DNA of 64,000 bases, taken from Apostichopus japonicus (lineage: Eukaryota; Echinodermata; Holothuroidea; Aspidochirotida; Stichopodidae). Below the pieces are notes generated by a model that saw only the letters and a list, made by a program, of their open reading frames with translations, did no database searches and was not told the origin of the DNA. Shown here in pieces: positions 49,675-60,648 of this stretch. The stretch covers positions 8,030,001 to 8,094,000 of the forward strand of contig NC_092576.1 of NCBI RefSeq assembly GCF_037975245.1, in the 5' to 3' direction. Every line of letters starts with the position of its first letter. Position 1 is the stretch's first letter. The translations under genes were made by a program, and so were the position numbers.

Positions 49675-50649
49675 TCTTTCGGCTGACCTACTTCAATGTA
49701 TATATCTCATTTCCACACTGCACTATCGTTATGACAAAGCCAACTGGCAACACTGATTCCCAAATTCACTCGAAAGGAGTTGGTACTCGGTCAGTATTTT
49801 GAAAAATTTTTCTGTGAGGGTGTGACTCATTTGGGTGGATTTGTAGCAAGTTTTATTGACTTGCACCCTCATCTCCGGAAGTGTAAACTTTCTGTGACGG
49901 GTTTCCTCGTATGGAAAATACTCTAAGGGACTCACCAGAGAAATACATGCGTCATCTTAGCTTGGGACCGCCGCGACATGTGGATTATTACTATTACGAG
50001 TACCAGCTGACCTTTATTAATATACTTAATTACAGCTCTACACTCGTATCTTTACCTCGGGAACTTTAACCCTTATTATCTATATTTGTTCGGACATTGC
50101 CCGCTCGTGTAATTTACTGCTCCGCGAGCTCTTGGCCTAACGATCACCTCCTGTCCGCGTCGCAGGTGATTATTGTTTATCAGCGTAGCCTAGCGTGGTT
50201 GCTGTTCATAGGATGGTAAGCCTATGCGACCTATAGTCTACTACTACTTCGCGCCACCTTCTGGAAGTTCCAACCACGGCTTGGCGTAAAGATTCTCACG
50301 CCACCGATCTAAGCTTGGACTGAGCGACGGTGCAATGTGTGTATTTTCGTGTATTGGAGGACCGACCACTTTTCATTTAATTTTACTAGACGGACTGATC
50401 CAAATGATTAGATCAGAGGTGTGTTTTACAATACCCTTAATCTAGTATAAGTTATAGCATTATCAGGCAACTAGCCTAGACCTAATGGCATGTCATTTCG
50501 TGTATTATTCGCGACAGCCTATCCTTACGGTCTACATAGACTTAGACTTTTACAGTTGCAGAGCAATCGCGGTTGGTGTATTACTTGTCTTCATTATAAA
50601 CTTTTCATAGATAAGTCTCCTTGTTCGTTTTCCAATACACCTGTCTCGT

Positions 50650-51215
50650 TGTGGATCACCACGCATTAATTTTCTGTTTGTAACCGATTCAACGGCATAT
50701 TCTTTCGATCACTATCGTAGGCCTGAAGGACCTGTACGTAGAATAGACTTTGTAATTAGAAGAGGAGCCACTGTTGCAGACTTGCTTCTGTATACCATAG
50801 ATAAGCTACGTCGCTATCCTACCAACGACTGGGTCATTCTTCGCTGTGCTGCAGGCATTTAACAACCTTACGGAATTCGCCAGCAATTCTTCAGGTCACA
50901 GAGTTCTCCGTCGATCTCCAGTTACTGCTCCTTGGCTAATCTCACGTCTCCAACATTTTAAGGACGCTGTTCAACGAGAGCACCCACCCATTATTGTTGC
51001 CTTTATTACTATTCCTACAGCCTCCTTTGTTAAGTTCCGGGAAAGTAGGCAGCTGTTTTCGCCAATACTCACTACTGAACAACTCAAGGCCTGTCAACAC
51101 GATCTCGACAATCAATTGGACGCAGTCAACCTATTCATCCGTTGTTTCAATCATCAACCGCAAGACAATTTCAACATTTGTAAATATGTATTTTTCATGT
51201 TCAAACTTTTTTTAG
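50650..51215 (+). pseudogene. decayed retroelement ORF, possibly SGNH-hydrolase-like
   Basis: Two overlapping frames form one protein. The first (SFDHYRRPEGPVRRIDFVIR, RRGATVADLL, LRRYPTNDWVILRCAAGI) ends at a TAA near 50861. The second (NNLTEF, SRLQHFKDAVQREHPP, AFITIP, LTTEQLKACQHDL) begins in the next frame at the same T run. The block order (glycine near a 'RRGATV' turn, then 'VILRCAAGINNL') loosely resembles blocks II and III of SGNH hydrolases, which some tyrosine-recombinase retroelements encode. No catalytic serine block is visible. Assignment is tentative, but a coding origin with a one-base frameshift is well supported. Confidence 0.45.
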
Positions 51216-51279
51216 ATTTGTGTAGATTAAAGGGGGCATTTTTTAAAACTGTAGTTCACCTATCTGATACTTAGAGCAT

Positions 51280-53880
51280 TGAAAATCATATCGGTAGCCC
51301 TATTTCCATATTCATAGCATGTTTAGTTACCAAGATATGACTGTTTGCAGTTTGTTATTTAATAGGAGTAGAATGGCCACACCATATTTTTCATGTCAAT
51401 ACCTGGCTATTTCTAAAAGTATTATATTTCCCTTTGAAATGTATACGCATGTTTCCACACGTTCCTTACATGTGAAATAAATAATATTGTGTAAACATCA
51501 TCTAAATCCCAAGTGCTGACATAACATGTTAACATTTTAGAACGGATAGGGTTATAACTTCCATGTTTATATGACTATGAATAACAATTTAAAACATAGG
51601 AATTGCTACAAAACTAAGGAACTGATGTCATTAAATATTAGTGTTGCCGTTCTATTTTATTTCTTAGGAATGCTCATATTCTGTCGCACTAAATTTTTCC
51701 AACTGTCGCACTCTAATTTTCACATATTCTTGTAATTTGTGAGTGTCCTAAATTTTTCGGTTTTAATCAGTCATATTTACCATGTTTTCCTTGTCATATT
51801 GAATAACTGTATCTCGCGATCCTTATACTCCACCATACAAAACTTTGTATGATTTTGAATATTCTAAAAGAAATGCCTAGAACTACTGTACAACGTTCAG
51901 CATTAATTCGATTATTTTATGTATTAATTTTGCTATTAGGTGGGTTGACCCTATTCACTAGCTTACATTGGCTCTATGGTATATACAATTGAAACACTCA
52001 ATGCTAATCTATGGAAGCTTAAAAGTGCCATCAACATAAGAAAAACTTTGCCCCATAAATTGACATTTTTCAGTAAATTGTTTAGATAGCAAAATAAAAT
52101 CTTATCAAATATCAGAAAATGTTGGATTGCTCAGTTGCTTTAACTGAGCAATTGAAAAATTTTCTGAAAAATGTTTAATTGAAAACTAATCATATCTCGT
52201 CAATTGGACATTTTTCTGCAAAATGTTTAATTGACAACTTATCATAACTCGTCAATTGGAAATTTTGCTGCAAAATGTTCAAATGTTCACTTCATTCCAT
52301 CTGAGCAATTGAAACATTTTCTGCACAATGTTTAATTGACAACTTATGGTATCTCATCACCTCAACATAAACATTTTTCTGCAAAATGTTTAATTGTTCA
52401 TTTCATTCCAAATTCTCAGCTGGAATGAAGTGAACAATTGAAATTGTTTCATGTGAGTGATAAATAGCCCCCCCCCCCCCCCAGGAAAAAAATATTAAGC
52501 CTGTTAGTAAAAAGCACTCTATTTTTGGGTAATTCACTATGCCGTCGAATATAATTTGTTGAAAAAAAAGTTTTCCCCTTTGTTACATTAACATAGCTTT
52601 TGTAGTCAGTAGTCTATGTAGCTATCAAGCAGATAACTATACTCAGTTGCGTACTGTGTAGTGAGCGGTGGTACAGATGTATCGAAAAATAAATCCGCAT
52701 AATTCCACATGGTAATGTTGATGAGTAGTACGGGGGGGGGGGTACAAGGCAGCAGTTGGAAATTTCTGGCTCCAAAATCCATCCAGTTGGAATTTCAGCC
52801 ACTACACCCCCCCCCCCCCCCAATCATCAGGCCTTAGCTACGTCCCTGTGTAGAGATGGGATGAATAGCTACTGGCATGATTTTTAAAGCTCTATAACAT
52901 ACATAAATCACATTTTGAGTACACTTGCCCTTTAATGTGAATTTTTATGCTTAGTACTAAACCATTCCATTCTTTTTCATTGTGTCGTATCTACATTAAA
53001 CGATTATACACCTTAATTCTTGTTCATCAATGTTCTTTATTCTAGAGTACATCCATCCATTTATATTTTTGTTTTTTCCAGATTTACTGTAGTAATATTT
53101 TTTATTACCTATGTCATTATCTTGTCATAAAACATAGAAAATGTTTATTCTCACCTTGCCAGAAAAAGTAAAAGTTCAGCTTTCGGTCACGATTTTGTCT
53201 GGTTCTTCATTTTTACCATGGTAAAAGATAGGCTGGTATTCGTGTTGTTGTCGTAAGGCAAAGAGTAAACACTTTCAAGGCAACTGGTACGGTTTGATGG
53301 TCTATGTACTGTAAACCTTCCTCTGATTGGCCAATGATAGCCAATCAAAACAAATAAGAGAAACTACATGGAGCGCCTATTTTCACAGAAAGAAACAACA
53401 AGTTTTGGAAAATTTGTATGGGTGGTAACCAAGCGTATATAAGATACGTGTCTAATTCTAAATGTAGAGGAAAGCGAGAGGGGAAGTTTTGGGCAGGGAG
53501 CTTTTGGTGTGGTCCAGAAAACCTGACCAATGATCGTATTACATTTCACATGCAATGTATTACTGGACTGCATAGTGCAGAAACCATGTTTTTTAATTAT
53601 TTTCAGGAAGCCGAGGGGCAAAAAATATGAGAGAATAAAAAAAATGTGTAATGGGAAAATACTTTTGTAGCGCCATAAATACAACAAATTCCAAACATAT
53701 ATATTTGCGTGGTCGCTGGGATGTTTTATGTGAGGACGTTTTCCGGGTAAAATTGAAAATAATTTGGAAGCTCCCTTCACAAATTCCGCACAATGCCTTT
53801 CTCTATGGCTCCACCCATTTGAAAAAAAAAATGATTTTGACTAGCTTTAGCTCTTCAATAAACAAGCATAAATGCTAACA
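51280..53880. other. non-coding remainder of the block inserted in unit 2
   Basis: No gene seen. Contains the degenerate repeat at 52130-52440, C and G runs (52470, 52732, 52807) and a possible hAT end near 52840 (AGCTACGTCCCTG). Alignment with unit 1 resumes at about 53880. Confidence 0.45.
52130..52440. repeat. degenerate tandem repeat, about 55-65 bp units
   Basis: 'TTTTTCTGCAAAATGTTTAATTG' and 'ACTTATCATATCTCGTCAATTGG'-like words alternate four to five times with drift in spacing. Confidence 0.8.
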
Positions 53881-53899
53881 CTTACTTATTCGTTCGGAG

Positions 53900-56800
53900 C
53901 TCTAGGTTATTTTAGAAACTATGAGTCTTTTTTCTTTTAAATTTTTAACAAATTTTGACAGGTAATGCTAGATGTGACAGTCTGAGTAAAAAATGTTCTG
54001 GCCGGAGAATCATTTAACTTTTATGATTTTTTATTGCTTATTTAATGTGAGATATAATACATCATCTCATTTCTGTTCCACTTGGGTTTTTTTCTCTGTT
54101 CCACTTGGGTTTGGGCACGACATCCGTACCCTGGATATTGATGAAGATGGTGCCATGGTTATCAACAATGTTACAATAGATCACATATCTTTGTATACTT
54201 TGATATACACCGACATTGATGGACATGATTATCAACATGAATTTATAATTATAGGTAATATTAGCACCATTTAACTAAAGAGAACATTTCATCGTTACAT
54301 GTTAATCTAAGAATGAGAAATATATATTAATCTTGAAACCGAACTTCACGGTTAGCTGCAGCAACAAAGCAATCATAAATTTCCTTTCGAGAATCACAAA
54401 GAATGTAATGCAGTCAAAATATACCAAGAAAATGTAAATACGAATTGGCATATACTGATTTACACGAAAAACCAACTTCCTTGAACTCAGTGATGAACAG
54501 TTGTATGATAACAGAAGAATATTCTTTTAAGAATAACAGAGCATAACATGTGGTTTCACTGACTCACTCCAATCATGTTGCTGCTTCCTCATTGTTAACT
54601 CTTTTCTCACAGATTGTCCTGTTACTGTTTACGCCCATCGTGGATCCGACGCACTCATAAATTGTTACTTCCCTCAGTCTCAAAGGGTTTATTGGTACGA
54701 CTCAACGTTACGCAATGCTCGACCAATCATAAGTCTTGAAGGAGGCCGGAAGGCGGGGTCAGGAGTCTCTGCTGGGAAATACGATATTACCAATCACGGC
54801 GGTCTTTTAATAATGAATACCACTTTCAGCGACGAAAACACATACCGTGCTATAGTTATTGTATCCACATACATTTACAACAGATCACAAATTCGTTATT
54901 GATGGTAAGTCAGTATTGCATATGAATTGATAAGAATAACCCTGGCTGTGAACTGCAATTATTTTTACCTACCTTTGAAATCGCATTCCTGAGACAATAC
55001 CTACCAGCCTCAATAACAGAATGTACCATGTACCTAGTTTTAAAAGAAAGAAAAAAGTCACTGATCTTCTAAATACGTCTGTGTAGGAATGTATTAGATA
55101 TAGTTTCTGATTTTTTCTGGTTTTCTAAGGTTTTTATTTATTTTACAGCAAACGTCGACACAGCGGTCTATTCAGTAGATGTGAGGGAAGCAACTTCTGT
55201 TTGGTGCAGCTGCAAGATCCGACATTTCCGATATGTCGGGAAACAAATACAGGACCTCATACGTTACTGAGCTGGACAAGGAATACATCGAACGGTACAC
55301 GATTAGTAAATACGCCAAAGTATTTTGATAGAAACATGTACGAGGCATTCGTGTCAACGAATCTAAATCTTAACTCGACAGATCGACCATGTGTTTACAT
55401 CTGTAACTCTATGATAGATATTCCAGCTAAGCCGTTAAGACAAATAGTTGTAATGGTCGAAGATGAGAGCAAAGACTCCATCACTACTCTGTTGAAACCG
55501 ACATATTATAGGGAATTTGATGACGTCAAATTAGTCTGCACCAATGAGAATCCTTTGTTCATATTGTGGAAAAGAAACCACGAAACTATTGGATACTATC
55601 ACGAAGGAAAATCGGATGTATTGAAACCTGGCTACGAGCTTGATAAGAATGGATCGTTGCTCATTAACAAATTCTCATATGCACAAGAAGGTGAATATGT
55701 CTGTATTTACAACAACGGTCAAGTCGAGGACCTTTCGCAACATAATATCAAAGACCGTTGGTGAGTACTTTTATTCTTTCAAAGTCACTCAATGTTTAGT
55801 ATCATGTATACATCTTGAGTTCTACTGACTTACCCTTTGTTCCATGATAAACCGCGTGATTCTTATTGTTTTTCGAGCGTCATTCTGGTCTTAGCTTCGT
55901 TTCTGGGGACGAATATTGACTGGCCCATTACCAGTATTAAAAATAAATCGATGTCATTGTTGATTTGGTACACCGTCAGAACTAAACGTTAAATTGATCT
56001 GCAATATATGATATTGAGGCCTCTAAGTCACAAAAAAAAAAGACTTTTCATTAAAAGAAAACTGGCTTCATAGTATCTAATTAGTACAGTGTCAAAGTAT
56101 TGGTAAAGCTAGGTACATGATGACTTCGATTCTCCAGATATAGAAGAACATTGTCTGCTAAGGAACAAACCTTTATCTTATATCATGCTAATCAATCGAT
56201 AGGTAGAAATTTTGGAATTAGTATTGTATTCTTCGTCGTACACGTAGTAAAATTTCGAAAAAGTAAAAGCTATCTTTGAAAGAGGAAAACAACTTAAGCA
56301 GTATATCGTTCATAATTTTCTCCTCTCATTTTCTTTACTCATCAGTTACGCCAACCAATCCTTCACCTTCTATAGTTGGGTGTTCTGAAACATCGGATTG
56401 CACATTTAATGTAACAAGCAGTGGATATCTGACGTGTTACATAGAGGCCGTTCTTCCAATCGTGCACCCGAAATGGATTCACGATGAACATATGTTTTCC
56501 AGAATTACTTTCAGCCAAACACAGCTAATAGTGAGAAATTTGGGGTCTGTGTTTAACATATATTTGACTACTTACTACGAAATAACGACTGACCAGGGTT
56601 ATGAAAGTGAGACAGACGAAGACTGGCAGGCTAACGATGTAACAGCGTCCTGCTCTGTGAACTACGAGGTTCTTGGGCAACACAAGACAGACGTTACGTT
56701 GCATCTACAGAAACGTACTTCAGGTAACTTAAAACAACGTACAAGCGTAGGAAGGTATGTTGATGAGGAGATTAACTATTAGTGTATCATGATAAAGGAG

Positions 56801-57702
56801 CTTCAATTGAAAACAAACGCCCAATTGGAGCTTGTTGAAACTAATTTTTCTTGTAGTGATCTTCAAGTAACAATACTTAGAAGAAACGGGACTTCCTTTT
56901 CAGCAGTTGGATTAAAGCTCGGCGAAGGTTAGGGAGGGGGAGGGGAGGGTGTTGTTTAAATGACAGTGAAGGGGAAACAAATTCCCCAACCCATCCAGAC
57001 TTATATGATAAATATGCTTATGATGAATAACTCACACCACATTAATAAATCATCCGTTTAAAATTATCGCTCTGTAAACATATCGAGTTTCGTAAACTTA
57101 CACAAAGATTATCCAAACCTCAGTGAGAACCCCTCGTGGCCAATTCCGATCCGTCTTAAGGAACGGTCAATTAGATATGTAAAGCAAAATGATTTTTACC
57201 AATACCGTGACATTAGGCTTTTCTTTGCATTTGGAATACCTCAAGGGAGTCGAACTCACAAATCATTCGTAGGATGTAAGTTTATGCTGATTACCATTAT
57301 TCTCAGCTTAGTTTTAATTTTCAGATACTAAGCTTGTAAGTCGTTTCGTCATACACAATATTTATCTTTTCGACTTGTTTCTTGCAGCTGTGACAGAGGA
57401 TAGGATAAGAGAGAGGTTTCGAGGTAAGATTAAACATGATGATAATTTTGCTATATTTCATATATGCACATTAAAAATGAAATTGATGTCATATTTGTTA
57501 GTACAAGTCTACCATTACTACGACACTTGTTACAGTGTGCCTCAAGTGTTTCCTGGTGATGACATATTGGTTAGTCTATCTAGAAACTGATTTTTTTCTT
57601 TGTTCATTTCTGGTAAATATAATTAGCAGACAACATTCATGCTAAGAAGCCAAGAGTAATATTAACATCCACAGTGAAGATAACCAAGCCTTTGATGTTT
57701 GA
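53900..57702 (+). pseudogene. multi-Ig receptor copy 2, degenerate
   Basis: Exon equivalents: Ig1 second half ending 54254, Ig2 54613-54904, Ig3-Ig4 55149-55760, Ig5 56346-56723, stalk 57388-57423, tail ending in TGA 57700. Defects seen: no signal peptide or first Ig1 exon; the Ig1 acceptor region is replaced by a duplicated GTTCCACTTGGGTTT; Ig2 is frameshifted near its end (five bases shorter than copy 1, early TGA); the Ig3 start is four bases shorter; one extra base precedes the exon 5 donor; the transmembrane exon is deleted between stalk and tail. The Ig5 exon is the only long one left intact. A transcript from here could not give a membrane receptor. High identity to copy 1 in the Ig3-Ig5 exons implies a recent duplication or gene conversion. 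Confidence 0.85.
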
Positions 57703-58351
57703 ATGGAGCTACACCATAAAATTGAATAGTAACTGGGTGAAAGTTCCAAAGTATTATATATCAACACAAGTACTTAAAACAATAACAATCGGCTAATAAG
57801 TAAATAGCCAATTTCCTCTATAGATATTATGACTTAAGATAAGAACCACATTTTTGTAGTCTATTTGGAGTGATCATAATTCAATGAAAACTCATTATGT
57901 GTATTACTATTTGAAATTTATTTGGATTTTTGGTTGTTAATGGGGGGAGGGGGGGGGGGCTTGCAGGAGTTAATTCGAATTTCAAAAATTAAATCTTTCG
58001 TTTGCAGACAATAGGTGATAAAAATCTTAGTAATTCGACAGCCAGAGTGTTTAAAAGGAAAACCAACGGCATGGGTCCATTTGCCATTGTTGGTATATGA
58101 GTTTTGTTTTAACATACATGGACCAAGGATAAAATATTTGAACTTTGAACTGCTTTTACTAAGTGCTGTTGGTACGAACTACGGTTGTGGTTCCTTTTTA
58201 TGGAGTCAATATGTTCTGTAATTATATTAATGTGTTTGTATAAATCTTGTAATATAAGTTATGTAATAACTTAAGTACATATTTGTTTCTCCCATGCAAA
58301 CCCTCCCGATTATTTTATTCGTAACTTTAATACGGTTATTTTTAAGTTTAT

Positions 58352-58726
58352 TTGAGGAAACAAGCAGGAAAATTAACCGTTGTATTAGTTGTTTGGTTTA
58401 AATGTTATTCACTTGGATTCCTTATTGCAGGTTTAAAGGTACTTGGATCCTTTGTTATACCAACGATGGGCCTGGTTACTGGAGATTGTTTGTTGATAGT
58501 GAATTCGTCCGTTTTGGTAAAAGATATCCAATTCAATGTTCTTGCAATTATGCACACATTCATTTTATCTAAAACGTCATTGTTGTGGACGTTGTTCGCT
58601 ACTGGCACAGTGCTTCTTTCATGGTCCCGGCCAGAAAGTTCAGAAACCAAATTAGTTGGAATTACTCATATATCAACAATGATTTTATTGTTGTCATCGC
58701 TTTATGTTCGAGAAAGAGGTTATTAA
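58352..58726 (+). other. open stretch after an acceptor-like site, unassigned
   Basis: TTATTGCAG at 58432 is followed by sequence open in two frames. One reads GTWILCYTND, GPGYWRLFVDSEF then a stop; the other is a long hydrophobic frame to 58726. Neither matches a family I know. It could be an exon remnant next to the microsatellite or chance. Confidence 0.2.
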
Positions 58727-58754
58727 TGGAAAATATGCTACCTAAACATTAAAG

Positions 58755-59260
58755 CCATCCATCCATCCATCCATCCATCCATCCATCCATCCATCCATCC
58801 ATCCATCCATCCATCCATCCATCCATCCATCCATCCATCCATCCATCCATCCATCCATCCATCCATCCATCCATCCATCCATCCATCCATCCATCCATCC
58901 ATCCATCCATCCATCCATCCATCCATCCATCCATCCATCCATCCATCCATCCATCCATCCATCCATCCATCCGTCCGTCCGTCCGTCCGTCCGTCCGTCC
59001 GTCCGTCCGTCCGTCCGTCCGTCCGTCCGTCCGTCCGTCCGTCCGTCCGTCCGTCCGTCCGTCCGTCCGTCCGTCCGTCCGTCCGTCCGTCCGTCCGTCC
59101 GTCCGTCCGTCCGTCCGTCCGTCCGTCCGTCCGTCCGTCCGTCCGTCCGTCCGTCCGTCCGTCCGTCCGTCCGTCCGTCCGTCCGTCCGTCCGTCCGTCC
59201 GTCCGTCCGTCCGTCCGTCCGTCCGTCCGTCCGTCCGTCCGTCCGTCCGTCCGTCCATCC
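58755..59260. repeat. compound tetranucleotide microsatellite (ATCC)n(GTCC)n
   Basis: About 54 copies of ATCC (58755-58972) change sharply into about 71 perfect copies of GTCC (58973-59256), closed by one ATCC. The long minus-strand frames of repeating DGWM and DGRT are translations of this array, not genes. Confidence 0.98.
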
Positions 59261-59710
59261 AAAATTATTTGTGAAAGCACGGTCAAGGGGAAAAACATAT
59301 TTGGGCGGGAGATTAAAGTACTGCAGTATGCCGACGACACCACTTTATTTTTAGACGGTACCCGCAACAGCACTGTTAAAGTGGCCATGACACGAAAATT
59401 TCAACGTCCTGTCTTTTTGGAATCTATCTAAGCATGCTCTCTAGAACATATATCAACCATCCTGCCAGTTAAAAATTTGATTTTCCCTTCGAAAATTTAG
59501 ATTTAATTTACCCTCTTCGGGCTTGAAAAGTTCGTTCGGCTGAAATTTCCTAATCTCATGACGTCATGTGACGTCATGTTTTGAACACGATTTTGCTCTC
59601 GCTGAACCCTCCGAACACATATCATACTTGCAGTACGACAAGTGTACATAAATACACATAACAATCGATAACAAGTCGGCGCGAAATCAGATCGAAATTT
59701 CCCGTGGAAT

Positions 59711-59991
59711 GTCAGATTTAGAAGCAAATGAGGCAACCGAAGTTCACAATGATAGTGGTTCTTCACAACGCAGTGAAATTGGGCTATAATTAGAGTTCCC
59801 TTTCTAATATTTGAAGCAGAGAGTGAAGGCGATGATCATGCCAATATTTAAACGAACGTTGTGGGTGGACCTGAGGTGTTAGAACCGTATCAGTTCGACC
59901 CTGTTAAACAAGCCGAAATTGAAGCTCCACAACATATCGAAGAACAAACCCGTTCGGAACTATTGCAAGGAACATACAACGTGGTAAGAAT
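59711..59991 (+). pseudogene. remnant of a P2X7-ballast-like ORF inside the second Kolobok-like element
   Basis: ATG at 59711 opens MSDLEANEATEVHNDSGSS and stops at 59787. After further breaks, the frame VLEPYQFDPVKQAEIE (from about 59879) matches the N-terminal YQFEPE segment of the intact ORF at 33399 and ends at a donor-like GTG|GTAAGA. The cysteine-rich core is not found, so this is an N-terminal exon remnant of the same accessory gene. Assignment rests on a short motif plus context. Confidence 0.5.
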
Positions 59992-60273
59992 TTATGAACG
60001 AATCATTTAAAAACAAAATCCAGTCCATTTTTTGCATGTGTTGTTGAAATTTGCGGAACACCCTAAACCGTATTGTGCGTTGTGTTACGGTGAACTACAA
60101 CCCATATATAGTGTGTTGGTTATGTATTCATATACAAGTACAAGTACAAGGATCGCCACTTGCCCATTGAAGGTTTTCTGTTCTCCAATCTGGTCTTCGG
60201 AGTTTTTAATGTGGAATACTTGACAGAAGAACGACTCGTTTATGTCGACCCGTTAAAACCCATTTGTTTTATT

Positions 60274-60648
60274 TCATAAAAAAAGGAGGGATCGTAGTAT
60301 ATGCTTCCGTGAAGTGTTCGCTTCATACGGAGCTGCATAGTGGCTAGGCCCAGTGAAATCGGCGCTGGTGTTGTGCACTAACTTGATCATAATCGCCGTT
60401 TTTTGTTCGTCCTTCAGCCATGGATGAAGGCTAATTGCATGGGTTATGATATTTATGCAGCCCCAACAACACAACGGACCGACATTTCTCTCGGATAGTT
60501 TACAACAGTTGTAAAACAAACCTGAAATTTCTAACGATATAGCGTAATACAGTGGTTGTTCTCTCAGTGTAAATGTGCGTGTATGTGGAACGGTATGATC
60601 GTCGGGCATCCGGTACATGCCTCGGCTTGGCACTTGTGTTCCTAACAT
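60274..60648 (-). other. unassigned 124-codon open frame in the second Kolobok-like element
   Basis: Open from an ATG at 60648 to a stop at 60274. Contains CCWGCINIITHAISLHPW. I do not recognise it. It may be part of an accessory or transposase ORF, or a chance frame. Confidence 0.2.

Larger units (their letters stand above)
47200..58300. repeat. segmental duplication unit 2 (Ig receptor copy 2)
   Basis: Direct-orientation duplicate of about 29.2-47.16 kb. A 4.8-kb block (49089-53880) replaces the 1.6 kb that should contain the signal peptide and first Ig1 exon. Confidence 0.75.

Noticed and set aside
52610-52860. Possible second hAT MITE (CAGTTGCGTAC ... AGCTACGTCCCTG)
   Set aside because: The ends only loosely match and no identical 8-bp flanks could be found.
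53364-53878. Overlapping frames on both strands near 53.4-53.9 kb
   Set aside because: No recognisable motifs or splice context; probably chance frames in the block inserted in unit 2.
58738-59388. 216-codon minus-strand open frame of repeating DGRT/DGWM
   Set aside because: It is a translation of the ATCC/GTCC microsatellite; all frames are open because the unit contains no stop.
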